51,467 nucleotides of DNA from Myxococcales bacterium (GTDB lineage: Bacteria; Myxococcota_A; Polyangia; JAHFDS01), in the NCBI GenBank assembly GCA_023248855.1, contig JAHFDS010000014.1:1-51467 (forward strand), given 5' to 3'. The position numbers and the translations under genes are program-made. The first letter of the stretch is position 1. Each line of letters begins with the position of its first letter. Under the pieces are notes generated by a model. That model had not been told where the DNA came from, did no database searches, and saw only the letters and a program-made list of their open reading frames with translations. Positions 30,965 to 40,300 of this stretch are shown piece by piece.

Positions 30965-31777
30965 ATGCGGCTCGATGATCTCGGCGTGCTGGAGGAGGCC
31001 ACGCGGCTTCTGCGCGCAGGGCAGGCGTTCGCGGTGTGCACGGTCGTGCGCACCGGCGGCTCGACGCCGCGCAAGGCGGGCGCCAAGATGCTGGTGCGGG
31101 CCGACGGCACTTCGATCGGCTCCATCGGTGGCGGGCGGATCGAGCATCAGGTGATCGAGGTGGCGATGGGGGCGATGCGCGAGGGTGGGCCCCGGGTGGT
31201 CAAGGCGCACCTCGTGCGCGACCTCGCGATGTGCTGCGGAGGCGAGATGGAGGTGCTGGTGGATCCGCTCTCGACGCCCCAGCGCGTCGTGGTGTGCGGC
31301 GGCGGTCACGTCGCCCGCGCGCTCGCCCCCGTGCTTTCGCGGGTGGGGTTCGAGGTGCTCGTCTGCGACGAGCTCGAGGGGTTCGCGACGCGGGAGCGAT
31401 TTGCCGAGCCCGTGCGGCTGTCAGACAGCTTCGACCCCGCCGACTGGCGCGTGCCGCTCGACGAGCACACCTCGGTGATCATCGCGACGCGCGATCACGC
31501 GCTCGATCAGCGCCTCGTGGAGACCCTGATCGAGCAGCCGCTCGGCTACCTCGGCTGCATCGGCAGCCGCGGCAAGCTGGCGCGTTTTCGCAAGCGCCTC
31601 GAGGCCAAGGGCATCGCGGCCGCCGCCCTCGATCGCGTCCGCGGCCCCATCGGGCTGCCGATCGGGGCCGAGACGCCCGAGGAGATCGCGCTCAGCGTGG
31701 CGGCCGAGCTGGTCCAGCTGCGGGCAGAGCGGCGCGGCGCGCGCGGCCCTTCCACGGTGACGCTCGAGGAGGCGTGA
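30965..31777 (+). CDS. XdhC/CoxI-family protein
   Basis: XdhC proteins bind molybdenum cofactor and help insert its sulfurated form into xanthine dehydrogenase-type enzymes. Landmarks: VVRTGGSTPRKAGAKMLV, GSIGGGRIEHQ, the paired cysteines in RDLAMCCGGEMEVLVDP, the Rossmann loop VVCGGGHVARALAPVL, and the C-terminal YLGCIGSRGKLARFRKRLE with GLPIGAETPEEIALSV. At 270 aa it is full length. GGAAGG precedes the ATG. It shares one base with the next gene, a MobA/MocA-like transferase, which is the usual partner. No molybdoenzyme subunit is in the window. Confidence 0.9.
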   Translation: MRLDDLGVLEEATRLLRAGQAFAVCTVVRTGGSTPRKAGAKMLVRADGTSIGSIGGGRIEHQVIEVAMGAMREGGPRVVKAHLVRDLAMCCGGEMEVLVDPLSTPQRVVVCGGGHVARALAPVLSRVGFEVLVCDELEGFATRERFAEPVRLSDSFDPADWRVPLDEHTSVIIATRDHALDQRLVETLIEQPLGYLGCIGSRGKLARFRKRLEAKGIAAAALDRVRGPIGLPIGAETPEEIALSVAAELVQLRAERRGARGPSTVTLEEA

Positions 31778-32382
31778 TGCGGGTGGCGACCATCGTGCTC
31801 AGCGCCGGAGAGTCGCGGCGCATGGGCACTCCGAAGGCCCTCTTGCCCCTCGGCACCGGGGCCACCGAGCAGTCCTTCCTGGCCCGCGTGATCGCGACCG
31901 CGCTCGAGGGCGCGCCGCCCGTCCTGGTCGTGCTGGGGCACCACGCGGGCGCGATCCGGGCCGGTGTAGAGCTCGAGGCCGTGCACGTGGTCCAGAACCC
32001 CTCGCCCGAGCTCGGCATGCTGTCGTCGCTCAAAGTGGGCCTGCGCGCGCTGGCCGAGGCACCGGCGGACGTCACGGGCGTCCTGGCGTGGCCGGTCGAT
32101 CACCCGCTCGTCCGGCCCACCACCGTGGCGCGCCTGCGCGAGGAGCACGCGGCCCACCCGGGGCGCGCGATCGTGCCGCGCTTCGAAGGGCGCGGAGGGC
32201 ACCCGGCCCTGTATGCGCGCACCTTGTGGCCCGCGTTGCTCGCGCTCCCGGACGAGGGCGGCGCCCGGGCGCTCTACGAACGCCAGCCGCGCGCGGTTGT
32301 GCGGATCGACGTGGACGACCCTGGCGTGATCCACGACGTGGACACCCCGGACGACTACCGGAAGTTGCGCGGCGCGATGTAG
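31777..32382 (+). CDS. MobA/MocA-like molybdenum-cofactor nucleotidyltransferase
   Basis: This NTP-transferase fold protein probably adds CMP or GMP to molybdopterin. The signature loop LSAGESRRMGTPKALLPL lies at residues 8-25, and the metal-binding aspartate in VLAWPVDHPLV. The C-terminal DVDTPDDYRKL is also typical of MocA/YgfJ-type enzymes. The start ATG overlaps the xdhC stop (TGATG). The XdhC pairing favours molybdenum cofactor cytidylyltransferase, but cytidylyl and guanylyl specificity cannot be separated with certainty here. Confidence 0.87.
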   Translation: MRVATIVLSAGESRRMGTPKALLPLGTGATEQSFLARVIATALEGAPPVLVVLGHHAGAIRAGVELEAVHVVQNPSPELGMLSSLKVGLRALAEAPADVTGVLAWPVDHPLVRPTTVARLREEHAAHPGRAIVPRFEGRGGHPALYARTLWPALLALPDEGGARALYERQPRAVVRIDVDDPGVIHDVDTPDDYRKLRGAM

Positions 32383-32399
32383 TCCATTGTAGTAGAAGA

Positions 32400-32415
32400 G
32401 CCGCCCACCGGCGGC
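32400..32415 (+). terminator. Short GC hairpin after the nucleotidyltransferase gene
   Basis: GCCGCC (32400-32405) pairs with GGCGGC (32410-32415) around CACC, 17 bases after the stop. There is no T run, so termination is only possible. Confidence 0.3.
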
Positions 32416-32432
32416 AGGGCTTCGACCGGGGT

Positions 32433-33251
32433 ATGCTCCGCAAGCGATCCACCGATGGACCGGCGCGCGATCCTGCGTCTCCACGCGTACCGCCTCCGCC
32501 CAGCCGCGGGGCGGAGGGAGCACGCTTGATCGATCGGCGCAAGCCGCGGCTCACGAGCGACGACGTCGTGCTGCCCCCCGAGGCGCGTGAAGCGCTCGAG
32601 GAGGTGGTGATCGAGCAGCGCAAGCGGGACCACGCGCCGGGGGCCGACGTCAGGCCGAGGCGCGTGCTCGTGTGTGGCCCGCGGGGTTGCGGCAAGACGT
32701 CGTTCGCCGAGGCGCTGGCCTCGGAGCTGGACGTAGGGCTCGTCGTCCTGCGCCTCGATCGCCTCGGGCAGATCCCGGCCATCTCGAGGGTGGCGCGCCT
32801 CGAGCACGCGTTCGCGGACGCGGGCACCGCGCGCGCGGTGATGCTGGTCGAGCTCGACCAGCTGCTGAGGCCGGGCGCGCCGATCGGCGTGCTCGACGCG
32901 GTGGTGGAGCTCTCGCTCGATCATCGCCCGGACAGCCCCGTGGTCGCGACCGCCACCGACGAGGCGTTGGTCCCCGGATCGATCGCGGCGCGCTTCGACC
33001 TTCTGACCTACGTCGGCCCGCCGACCTCGTCGGACGAGGTCGCCCTGTTCCTCGAGCGTCGTCTCGCGTCGGTGCGCCACGACCTGCCGCTCCACGATCG
33101 CGCGTTCTTGCAGCAGTTCCTCGGCCGCTCCTACGCGTCGCTCGAGCGCGTGCTCCTGCGCGCCATCGAGCGCTCGATGCTGAGCGGCGTCGAGCCCGTG
33201 GCCTCCGAGTTCCTGGCCAAGCCGGAGACGGACCCGGGGCGCAACCGGTAG
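32433..33251 (+). CDS. Small AAA-type P-loop protein preceding the giant kinase
   Basis: The 272-residue protein has Walker A in VLVCGPRGCGKTSFAEALAS and an AAA-like order of strands (AVMLVELDQL, PVVATATDEALVPGSIAARF). The Walker B position reads VELD rather than a normal hhhhDE, so hydrolysis may be weak. The N-terminal 50 residues are Pro/Arg-rich. A start at 32433 is used, but TATGCT overlaps it (32432-32437), so the true start may lie further downstream (a TTG at 32526 reads LIDRRKPRL). Its TAG shares one base with the GTG of the kinase gene, tying the two proteins together. It may load or regulate the kinase; this is inference. Confidence 0.7.
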   Translation: MLRKRSTDGPARDPASPRVPPPPSRGAEGARLIDRRKPRLTSDDVVLPPEAREALEEVVIEQRKRDHAPGADVRPRRVLVCGPRGCGKTSFAEALASELDVGLVVLRLDRLGQIPAISRVARLEHAFADAGTARAVMLVELDQLLRPGAPIGVLDAVVELSLDHRPDSPVVATATDEALVPGSIAARFDLLTYVGPPTSSDEVALFLERRLASVRHDLPLHDRAFLQQFLGRSYASLERVLLRAIERSMLSGVEPVASEFLAKPETDPGRNR

Positions 33252-36200
33252 TGGACCAACCGGAGGGGTTCCAGGGCACCGGTCGATTCCGTGTGATCCG
33301 ACGGCTCGGCGCGGGAGGCATGGGCGTCGTCTACGAGGCGTACGACAAGGAGCGCTCGCAGCGGGTCGCCCTCAAGACGATCAAGAACCCGTCCCCGGAG
33401 ACCATCTACCGGCTCAAGCGCGAATTCCGCGCGCTGGCGGAGCTGAGTCATCCCAACCTGATCGCGCTCTACGATCTCTTCGTCGCCGAAGAGTGCTTCT
33501 TCACGATGGAGCTGATCGAGGGGGTGCCTCTCTTGCAGCACCTGCGACCGGACACGCCCGGGGCGCCGGTGGCGCCCGTCTCTGCCGGCGCTGCCACGAT
33601 GCTGGCCCCCTCGACCCCGGCTGCCCCCGTGCCTTCCGCTCCCGCTCCGGGGGCTGCAGTGTTCGACGAACGCAAGCTTCGCCTCTCGCTGCCGCCGCTC
33701 GCACACGCGCTGCAGGCGCTCCACGACAGCGGCAAGGTGCACCGGGACATCAAGCCCTCCAATGTGCTGGTCAGCCACGAGGGACGGCCGGTGCTGCTCG
33801 ATTTCGGCCTCGTGGCGGACGTCGAGCAGGCGGGCCTCGAGAGCCTGGAGGGCAACATCGTCGGCACCGTGCCCTACATGGCGCCGGAGCAGTGCTGCGG
33901 CACGCAGGTCACGGCGGCTGCGGACTGGTACGGGCTCGGCGCGCTGCTCTACGAGGCGCTGACCGGGCGCGTCCCGTTTCACGGTCCCTTCATGAAGGTC
34001 CTGCTCGACAAGCAGCGGATCGATCCGCCTCCGCCGCGCGCGCTGGTGCCCGACGTCCCTCGGGATCTGGACGGCCTGTGCGTGGACCTGCTCGATCGCG
34101 ATCCCGCGCGACGTCCGACGGGTCGGACGGTGCTCTTCCGCCTCGGCGCCGACGTCCAGCCGAGCACGAGCGCACCGTCGCTCTCCCGGAGCGTGGGCAC
34201 CCGGTCGGCCGATTTCGCGGGGCGCGAGGCCGAGCTTTCGATGCTCGCGGAATCGCTGGCGGCGGTCCGGGCCGGACGCCCCACCGCGGTGCTGCTTCGC
34301 GGTCCTTCCGGCATCGGCAAGAGCGCGCTCGCGCGCCGATTCCTGCAGCGCGCCCGGAACGAGCATCCCTCCCTCGTGGTCCTCGAGGGCAGCTGCTACG
34401 CGCGCGAGACCATCCGGTACAAGGCCATCGACAGCCTGATCGACCAGCTCTGCAAGCTCTGGAACAAGCTGCCCCCGGAACAGGCGCGGGCGCTCTTGCC
34501 CAAGGACGCGGGCGTGCTCGCGCAGCTGTTCCCGGCCCTCGGCCGGGTGCCGGTGGTGGCGACGTCGCCGCAGCAGCTCGAGGTGGCGGCGCCGCGAGAG
34601 CGCCGCCAGCGCGCCTCGGTCGCCCTGCGCAGCATCCTGGCCCGCATCGGCGCCGAGCAGCCCCTCGTGGTGTTTCTCGACGATCTGCAGTGGGTCGACC
34701 GCAGCACGCTGAGGCTCCTCGTCGAGTGCCTCGAACCCCCGGATTCGCCCGCGGTGCTGGTCCTTCTGAGCGCGCGGCCCGAGGCGTCCGACGCCATCGA
34801 GGCGGCGCTGCTCGCGAGCGGCCTGCCGGTGCGGCAGGTGGATCTGGGGCCGCTGTCGCTCGAGGAGTCCATCCTGCTGGCCAGCCAGCTGGTCGGCGGT
34901 GACACCCAGCAGCGGCGGCTGGGAGCCGAACATCTGGCCCGCGAGGCCGAGGGCAACCCCTACTTTCTCATGGAGCTCGTGCAGCAGGCGCAGAGCACCG
35001 AGAGCGTGTCGATGGGGCACGTCCAGCTGCGGGACCTCATCGAGCAACGCATCCGCCACCTTCCCGCAGAGGCGCGCAGGCTGCTCGACCTCGTGGTCCT
35101 GGCAGGCGATCCCATCTCGAACGCTGCGCTCGCGAGGGCGTGCGAGGTTCGCGGCGACGCCTTCGAGCGGGCCGTACGGCTCCTGCGTGTCCAGCACCTC
35201 GTGCGCTACTCGAACGAGCAGCACCTGCTCGAGCCCTACCACGACCAGATCCGCCTCACGGTCGAGGAGCTCGTCGCTGCGGCGCGACGACCGGACCTTC
35301 ATCGAGCGCTGGCGGGAGCGCTCGCAGAGGAGGGATCCGACGAGGCGCTGACGCGGCACTGGCTGTGCGCTGGCGAGCGCCGCCGAGCGGCGGAGCACGC
35401 GCAGGCCGCGGCCGATCAGGCCATGCAGCGCCTCGACTTCGATCGCGCCATCGCCCACTACCGCATCGTCCTCGATTGCGGCAGCCACAACCCCCAGCAA
35501 CGAGCCGCGCTGCGCATGGCCATCGGCGAGGGCCTCACGCAGTCGGGCCGGCCCGCCGACGCTGCGGACGAGTACATGGCCGCCGCCCGGGAGGCGGGTC
35601 GTGCCGCGCGGATCGAGCTCTACCGGCGCGCGGCCGGCGAGCTCTTGCGCGGCGGCCACGTGGACCGCGGCGTCGAGCTCATCCGCGTGTTCGTGGGCCT
35701 GCACATGCCGAAGAGCGCGCGCGAAGCGCTCGTCTTGACCCTGCTGCGGGTGCTGTGGCTGCGCCTGCGCGGGCTCGGCTGGAGAGAGCGGGACGCGTCC
35801 CTGGTCGCACCGGGCACCCTCGCCACCCTCGACGCCTGCTGGTCCTTTTCGATTGGCCTGACGATGGTCGACCTCGCGCGCGGCGCCTACTACCACTACA
35901 AGCACCTTCATCTCGCGCTCCGCGCGGGGGAGCGCACGCGCATCGTTCGCAGCCTCTACATCGAGACCTGCTTTCTGGCCGCGCGCGGCTCGACCCGGGC
36001 GCATCGGCTCCTCGCGGCCGCCGATCGCGCCAGCGACGACACCTCGGACCCCTACGCCTCCGCGCTCGGCCAGGTCGCGCGCGGGTTCGTCTCGTACTAC
36101 CTCGAGAACGCGTGGACCGAGAGCGTCCGCGCCACCTCCAGGGCCGAGGCACTCTTGCTGCGCACGGTCCAGGCCGGAGGCTGGGAGCTCGACACGACCC

Positions 36201-36931
36201 AGATCCTGGCGGCATTCGCGCGCCTCTACCTGGGCGAGATCGCGGAGCTGCGGCGCCAGGTGCCGGAGCTCGTGCAGGATGGAGAAGCGCGGGGCGACCG
36301 CTACCTGAGCGTGACACTGCGACTGCGCCTGAACCCGCTCTGGCTCTACGTCGGGGACCCGGACGGAGCCGAGCACGAGCTGGCGGACGCGCGGCGCGCA
36401 TGGGATCCGGTGCGTGACACCGTACACGTCCAGCATTTCTACGCGCTCGTGGCACGCTCCGAGACGCTGCTCTATCGCGGCAAGGCGGGAGAAGCCAGGC
36501 GATTGCTCGAAGATCAGCTGCCCGCGATCTCGGCCTCCGGCTTGATGAACGTGCCGATGGTTCGGACCGAGCTCGCGTACGCCTACGGACGTGCCGCGCT
36601 CTCGGCGGGCGAATCGTCGCTCGCGAGCCGCGTCGCGGGCCGGCTCCGCAACGACCGCACACCGATGGGCCGCGCCCTCGCTCCGCTGCTGGGCGCCGGC
36701 CTGGCCCGACGGGCCGGCCGCATGGAGCGCTGCGCGCTCGAGCTGGCGAGCGCGGTCGGCAAGCTCGACGGGCTCGGGATGGCGCTCCACGCCGCCGCCG
36801 CCAGGCGTCAGCACGGCGCGGTGCTGGGAGGCTCGGAAGGGGCGGCGCTGGAGCGCACTGCGACCGCCTGGTTCTCCCGTCAAGGCATCGGACGGATCGA
36901 CGCGGTGTGCGCCCTGCTGGCGCCGATCTGA
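33251..36931 (+). CDS. Giant Ser/Thr kinase - AAA ATPase - TPR protein (PknK-like)
   Basis: The 1226-residue cytoplasmic protein has a Hanks kinase domain (11-300): GAGGMGVVYEAY, Lys42, HRDIKPSN with Asp166, DFG 184-186, APE 211-213. A low-complexity Ala/Pro insert (about 101-138) sits at the hinge between lobes. A STAND/AAA_16-type ATPase follows (about 320-650), with Walker A GPSGIGKS at 351-358 and Walker B VVFLDDLQWVD. The C-terminal half (700-1226) is helical and TPR-like (ALRMAIGEGLTQSGRPADAA). PknK-like kinases use the ATPase and TPR parts for sensing and assembly. The GTG start shares one base with the upstream stop. A paralogue follows directly. Confidence 0.9.
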   Translation: MDQPEGFQGTGRFRVIRRLGAGGMGVVYEAYDKERSQRVALKTIKNPSPETIYRLKREFRALAELSHPNLIALYDLFVAEECFFTMELIEGVPLLQHLRPDTPGAPVAPVSAGAATMLAPSTPAAPVPSAPAPGAAVFDERKLRLSLPPLAHALQALHDSGKVHRDIKPSNVLVSHEGRPVLLDFGLVADVEQAGLESLEGNIVGTVPYMAPEQCCGTQVTAAADWYGLGALLYEALTGRVPFHGPFMKVLLDKQRIDPPPPRALVPDVPRDLDGLCVDLLDRDPARRPTGRTVLFRLGADVQPSTSAPSLSRSVGTRSADFAGREAELSMLAESLAAVRAGRPTAVLLRGPSGIGKSALARRFLQRARNEHPSLVVLEGSCYARETIRYKAIDSLIDQLCKLWNKLPPEQARALLPKDAGVLAQLFPALGRVPVVATSPQQLEVAAPRERRQRASVALRSILARIGAEQPLVVFLDDLQWVDRSTLRLLVECLEPPDSPAVLVLLSARPEASDAIEAALLASGLPVRQVDLGPLSLEESILLASQLVGGDTQQRRLGAEHLAREAEGNPYFLMELVQQAQSTESVSMGHVQLRDLIEQRIRHLPAEARRLLDLVVLAGDPISNAALARACEVRGDAFERAVRLLRVQHLVRYSNEQHLLEPYHDQIRLTVEELVAAARRPDLHRALAGALAEEGSDEALTRHWLCAGERRRAAEHAQAAADQAMQRLDFDRAIAHYRIVLDCGSHNPQQRAALRMAIGEGLTQSGRPADAADEYMAAAREAGRAARIELYRRAAGELLRGGHVDRGVELIRVFVGLHMPKSAREALVLTLLRVLWLRLRGLGWRERDASLVAPGTLATLDACWSFSIGLTMVDLARGAYYHYKHLHLALRAGERTRIVRSLYIETCFLAARGSTRAHRLLAAADRASDDTSDPYASALGQVARGFVSYYLENAWTESVRATSRAEALLLRTVQAGGWELDTTQILAAFARLYLGEIAELRRQVPELVQDGEARGDRYLSVTLRLRLNPLWLYVGDPDGAEHELADARRAWDPVRDTVHVQHFYALVARSETLLYRGKAGEARRLLEDQLPAISASGLMNVPMVRTELAYAYGRAALSAGESSLASRVAGRLRNDRTPMGRALAPLLGAGLARRAGRMERCALELASAVGKLDGLGMALHAAAARRQHGAVLGGSEGAALERTATAWFSRQGIGRIDAVCALLAPI

Positions 36932-36968
36932 CGCCGATCCACGCATCGCGGGGTGCAGCCAGGGTAGA

Positions 36969-37361
36969 ATGCGGATCCTGGCTGCTGAGTTTGCGGGGAC
37001 GGACCAGTTTCGCATCCTCCGCCGGATCGGCGCCGGGGGCATGGGGGTCGTCTACGAGGCCTACGACCGCCAGCGCGGCCAGCGCGTGGCCCTCAAGACG
37101 CTGCGGCACGTGGACGCGGACACCATCTACCGCCTCAAGCGCGAGTTCCGCTCGCTCGCCGACCTGCGCCACCCGAACCTGATCGCGCTCCACGACCTCG
37201 TGGTCGCGGGCGAGTGCTTCTTCACGATGGAGCTCATCGCTGGCGTTGACCTCCTGTCCTATCTGCGCGGGCACTCCTCGATGCCAGCGGGCATCGCGCA
37301 AGCACCGACTGAGGTAGGCGAAGCTGCGCCACGTGGTGCTCCCCCCCCGGCGTACATGTAG
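36969..37361 (+). CDS. N-lobe of a second giant Ser/Thr kinase, separated by a frameshift
   Basis: The 130-residue product is the N-lobe of a kinase closely matching its neighbour: IGAGGMGVVYEAYDRQRGQR, VALKTL, and CFFTMELIAGVDLLSYLRG. It then enters a low-complexity insert and stops at TAG 37359-37361. The rest of the kinase continues in the +1 frame. Frame analysis confines the shift to 37318-37358, because a TAG at 37315-37317 closes the second frame upstream. That interval contains a run of eight C (37341-37348). Alone, this fragment lacks all catalytic residues of the C-lobe. TAGAAT at 36965-36970 overlaps the ATG. Confidence 0.72.
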   Translation: MRILAAEFAGTDQFRILRRIGAGGMGVVYEAYDRQRGQRVALKTLRHVDADTIYRLKREFRSLADLRHPNLIALHDLVVAGECFFTMELIAGVDLLSYLRGHSSMPAGIAQAPTEVGEAAPRGAPPPAYM

Positions 37362-40300
37362 TACGCGCAGCGGTCGAGGGTCCGATGAAACGCTAGGTCC
37401 GCCGGTCCGGGCGGTGCGCTGCGATGAAGCGCGCCTGCGCGCGGTGCTGCCGCAGCTCGCGCAGGGGCTCCACGCTCTGCACGAAGCCGGCAGCATCCAC
37501 CGCGACATCAAGCCATCGAACATCCTCGTGACCCGGGAGGGGCGCGTGGTGCTGCTCGACTTCGGCCTCGCCACGCGCGTGGACAGCGTCGATCGAGAGA
37601 GCCGCGTGGGGCAGGTGATCGGCACCGTCGCCTACATGGCCCCGGAGCAGGCGCGCTCCGATCTGCGGCTTTCACCGGCGGCCGACTGGTACGCGGTGGG
37701 CGTGATCCTCTACGAGGCGCTGACCGGCCGCGTTCCGTTCAAGGGACCCCTGATCCGCGTCCTGATGGACAAGCAGCAGCACGTCCCGCCGCCGCCGCGC
37801 GCCCTGATTCCGAGCGCGCCCAAGGACCTCGATCAGCTCTGCGCCGACCTCATCGAGCGTGAGCCAGCCGAGCGCCCCACCGGCGCGGTGGTGCTGCGGC
37901 GGCTCGGCCTCGAGGTGCGCGACCAGCGCCCGGCGACCGGCACGTTCTCGGTGGCGGTCACGCTGTCCGGTCGCGAGCTCGAGCTCGCCCAGCTCGAGCT
38001 CGGCCTGCAAACGGTCCTCAACTTCCAGGCGGCGACCATGCTCGTGCGTGGTGCCTCCGGCATCGGCAAGAGCACCCTCGTCCAGAGCTTCCTGGACCGG
38101 GCCCGGGACCTTCACCCTTCGCTGGTGGTGTTGCAAGGACGCTGCTACGAGCGCGAGACGGTGCCGTATCAGGCGATGGACAGCCTGATCGACCATCTCA
38201 GCCACCACTGGGTGGGGCTGCCGAGCGCGGACGCCCGGGCGCTGCTGCCGCGCGAAGCGACGCTCCTGCCGCGGCTGTTTCCCGTGCTCGGCCGCGTGCC
38301 CGCGATCGCGGAGACGCCGCGCCCACGGGCGATCGCGGATCCGCAGGAGCTGCGCACGCGCGCCTTCGGCGCCTTGCGCGAGGTGCTGCAACGTCTGGCG
38401 CAGCGCCACCCCCTCGTGCTGGTGCTCGACGACCTGCAGTGGGTGGACGCGGGCACGTTGACCGTGCTCGCCGACCTCATGCGCCCACCGGATCCTCCGG
38501 CCCTGCTGCTCGTGCTCTCGACGCGATCCGAAGGCAGCGAGCCGCTCGGCGAGCTCATCCGCGGCATGGGCTGCGCCAGCGACACCATCGAGCTCGCGCC
38601 CCTGTCGGCGGGCGCCGCGACCGCGCTGGCGGCCGAGCTGCTCGGTCCGGACGCCGCGCAGCTCGCCGCCGAGGTCGCGCGCGAGGCCGACGGAAACCCG
38701 TTCTTCATCAGCGAGCTCGTCAAGTACGTGCAGAGCGCGGAGGACGCCCGGCTGGGATCGATCAGCCTCGACCAGGTGATCACCGAGCGCATCGCCCAGC
38801 TCTCGGCGCCCGCCAGAAGGGTCCTCGAGCTGGTCGCGCTCGCCGGCGAGCCGGTCACCCGCCGCGTGCTCGCCAGCGCCGCGGAGGTGACCCCGGCGAG
38901 CCTCAAACAAGACTCCGCCATGCTGCGCAGCGCGCGCTTCGTCCGCGCGGTCGGCGATCGGGCGGAGGATCGCGTGGAGCCCTTCCACGATCGCGTGCGC
39001 GGCGCGGTCACAAAGGAGCTGTCCCCGGATCAGAGGAGCACGCATCACCGCCGGCTCGCCCTGGCGCTCGAGCGCTGGGGGGAGGGCTCCTCGGCCCGGC
39101 TTGCGCAGCACTGGCATGCTGCCGGAGATGGGCAACGCGGCGCCGAGCACGCCCGCAAGGCCGCCGAGGAGGCGCTGGCACGCTTCGACTTCGATCGCGC
39201 GGCTGATCTGTACCTGATGACGCTCGAGCTGGGGGACCCCGAACCGACCGAGGAGCACGCGATCTACCTGGCGCTCGGCGATGCCCTGTCCCGCGCCGGA
39301 CGCCCCAATCGGGCGGCGCAGGCCTTCAAGCTCGCCAGCCAGGGTGTGAACAAGGTCGAGGAGCTCGAGCTCAACCGCAGGATGGCGGAGGAGCTCTTGC
39401 ACGGTGGATACCTGGTGGAGGGGCTGAGCGTCATCCGGACGGTCCTGGCGGAGCTCGGCCTGCGCCTCGCCAAGACGCCGCTCGCGGCCCTCCTGTTCGC
39501 GCTCCTCTTGCGCGCCTGGCTGCGCTTGCGCGGGCTCGGGTGGAGTCCGAAGAGCCCGGGCGATCTTTCGCCGCGTGCGCTCTTGCGGCTCGACGTCCTG
39601 GCGGCGGTCTCGACCGGGCTCGCCATCGTCGATCCCCTGCGCGGCATCGAGTACCAGGCCAGGCGGCTCCTGTGCGCCCTGCACCTCGGCGAGCCCGAAC
39701 GGCTGTTCTTCGCGCTGGCGTGGGAGAGCTGTGTCGTGACAGCGATGGGCAGACCTCGGCGCGCCCATCGCCTGCTGGTCGAGGCGAGGCGTGTCCAGCC
39801 GCAACCGGAGAAGTACCACCAGGCGTGGATCCACGCGGCGAGTGGCATGGCGAGCTACTTCTCCGCGGCGTGGAGGAACGCACGCGAGAGCTTCTCGAGC
39901 GCCGCGCGATTGCTCTTCGACGCAGGGCGCATAGGATGGGAGTCAGACCAGGTCCAGCTGTACGAGTGCTTCTCGCTGCTCTACCTCGGCGAGCTCGCCG
40001 AGCTCGGTCGGCGGGTTCCTGGCCACGTCCGAGAGGCCGAGCGCCGCGGCGATCGCCATGCCTCCGTCAACCAGCGAATCCGGCTCAACCTGGTGTGGCT
40101 CGCGCGGGACGACGTCTCGGGCGCCGAGGGCGATCTGGAAGGCGCCATGTCTTCCTGGCTGCCCGAGGAAGACGGCTTTCTGGTCCAGCATGCCTGGGCC
40201 CTCCACGGACGCGGAGAGATCGCGCTCTACGCCGGGGCCGATCTTTGGGAGTACGTCCAGGCGCGGCTCCCTGCGCTCCGCCGGTCGCAGCTCCTGCGCA

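Noticed and set aside
33131-37042. Antisense open frame of 1303 codons opposite the first giant kinase
   Set aside because: It lies fully opposite a protein with intact kinase and ATPase motifs. Long stop-free antisense frames are expected at this GC content, and its translation has no domain or plausible start.
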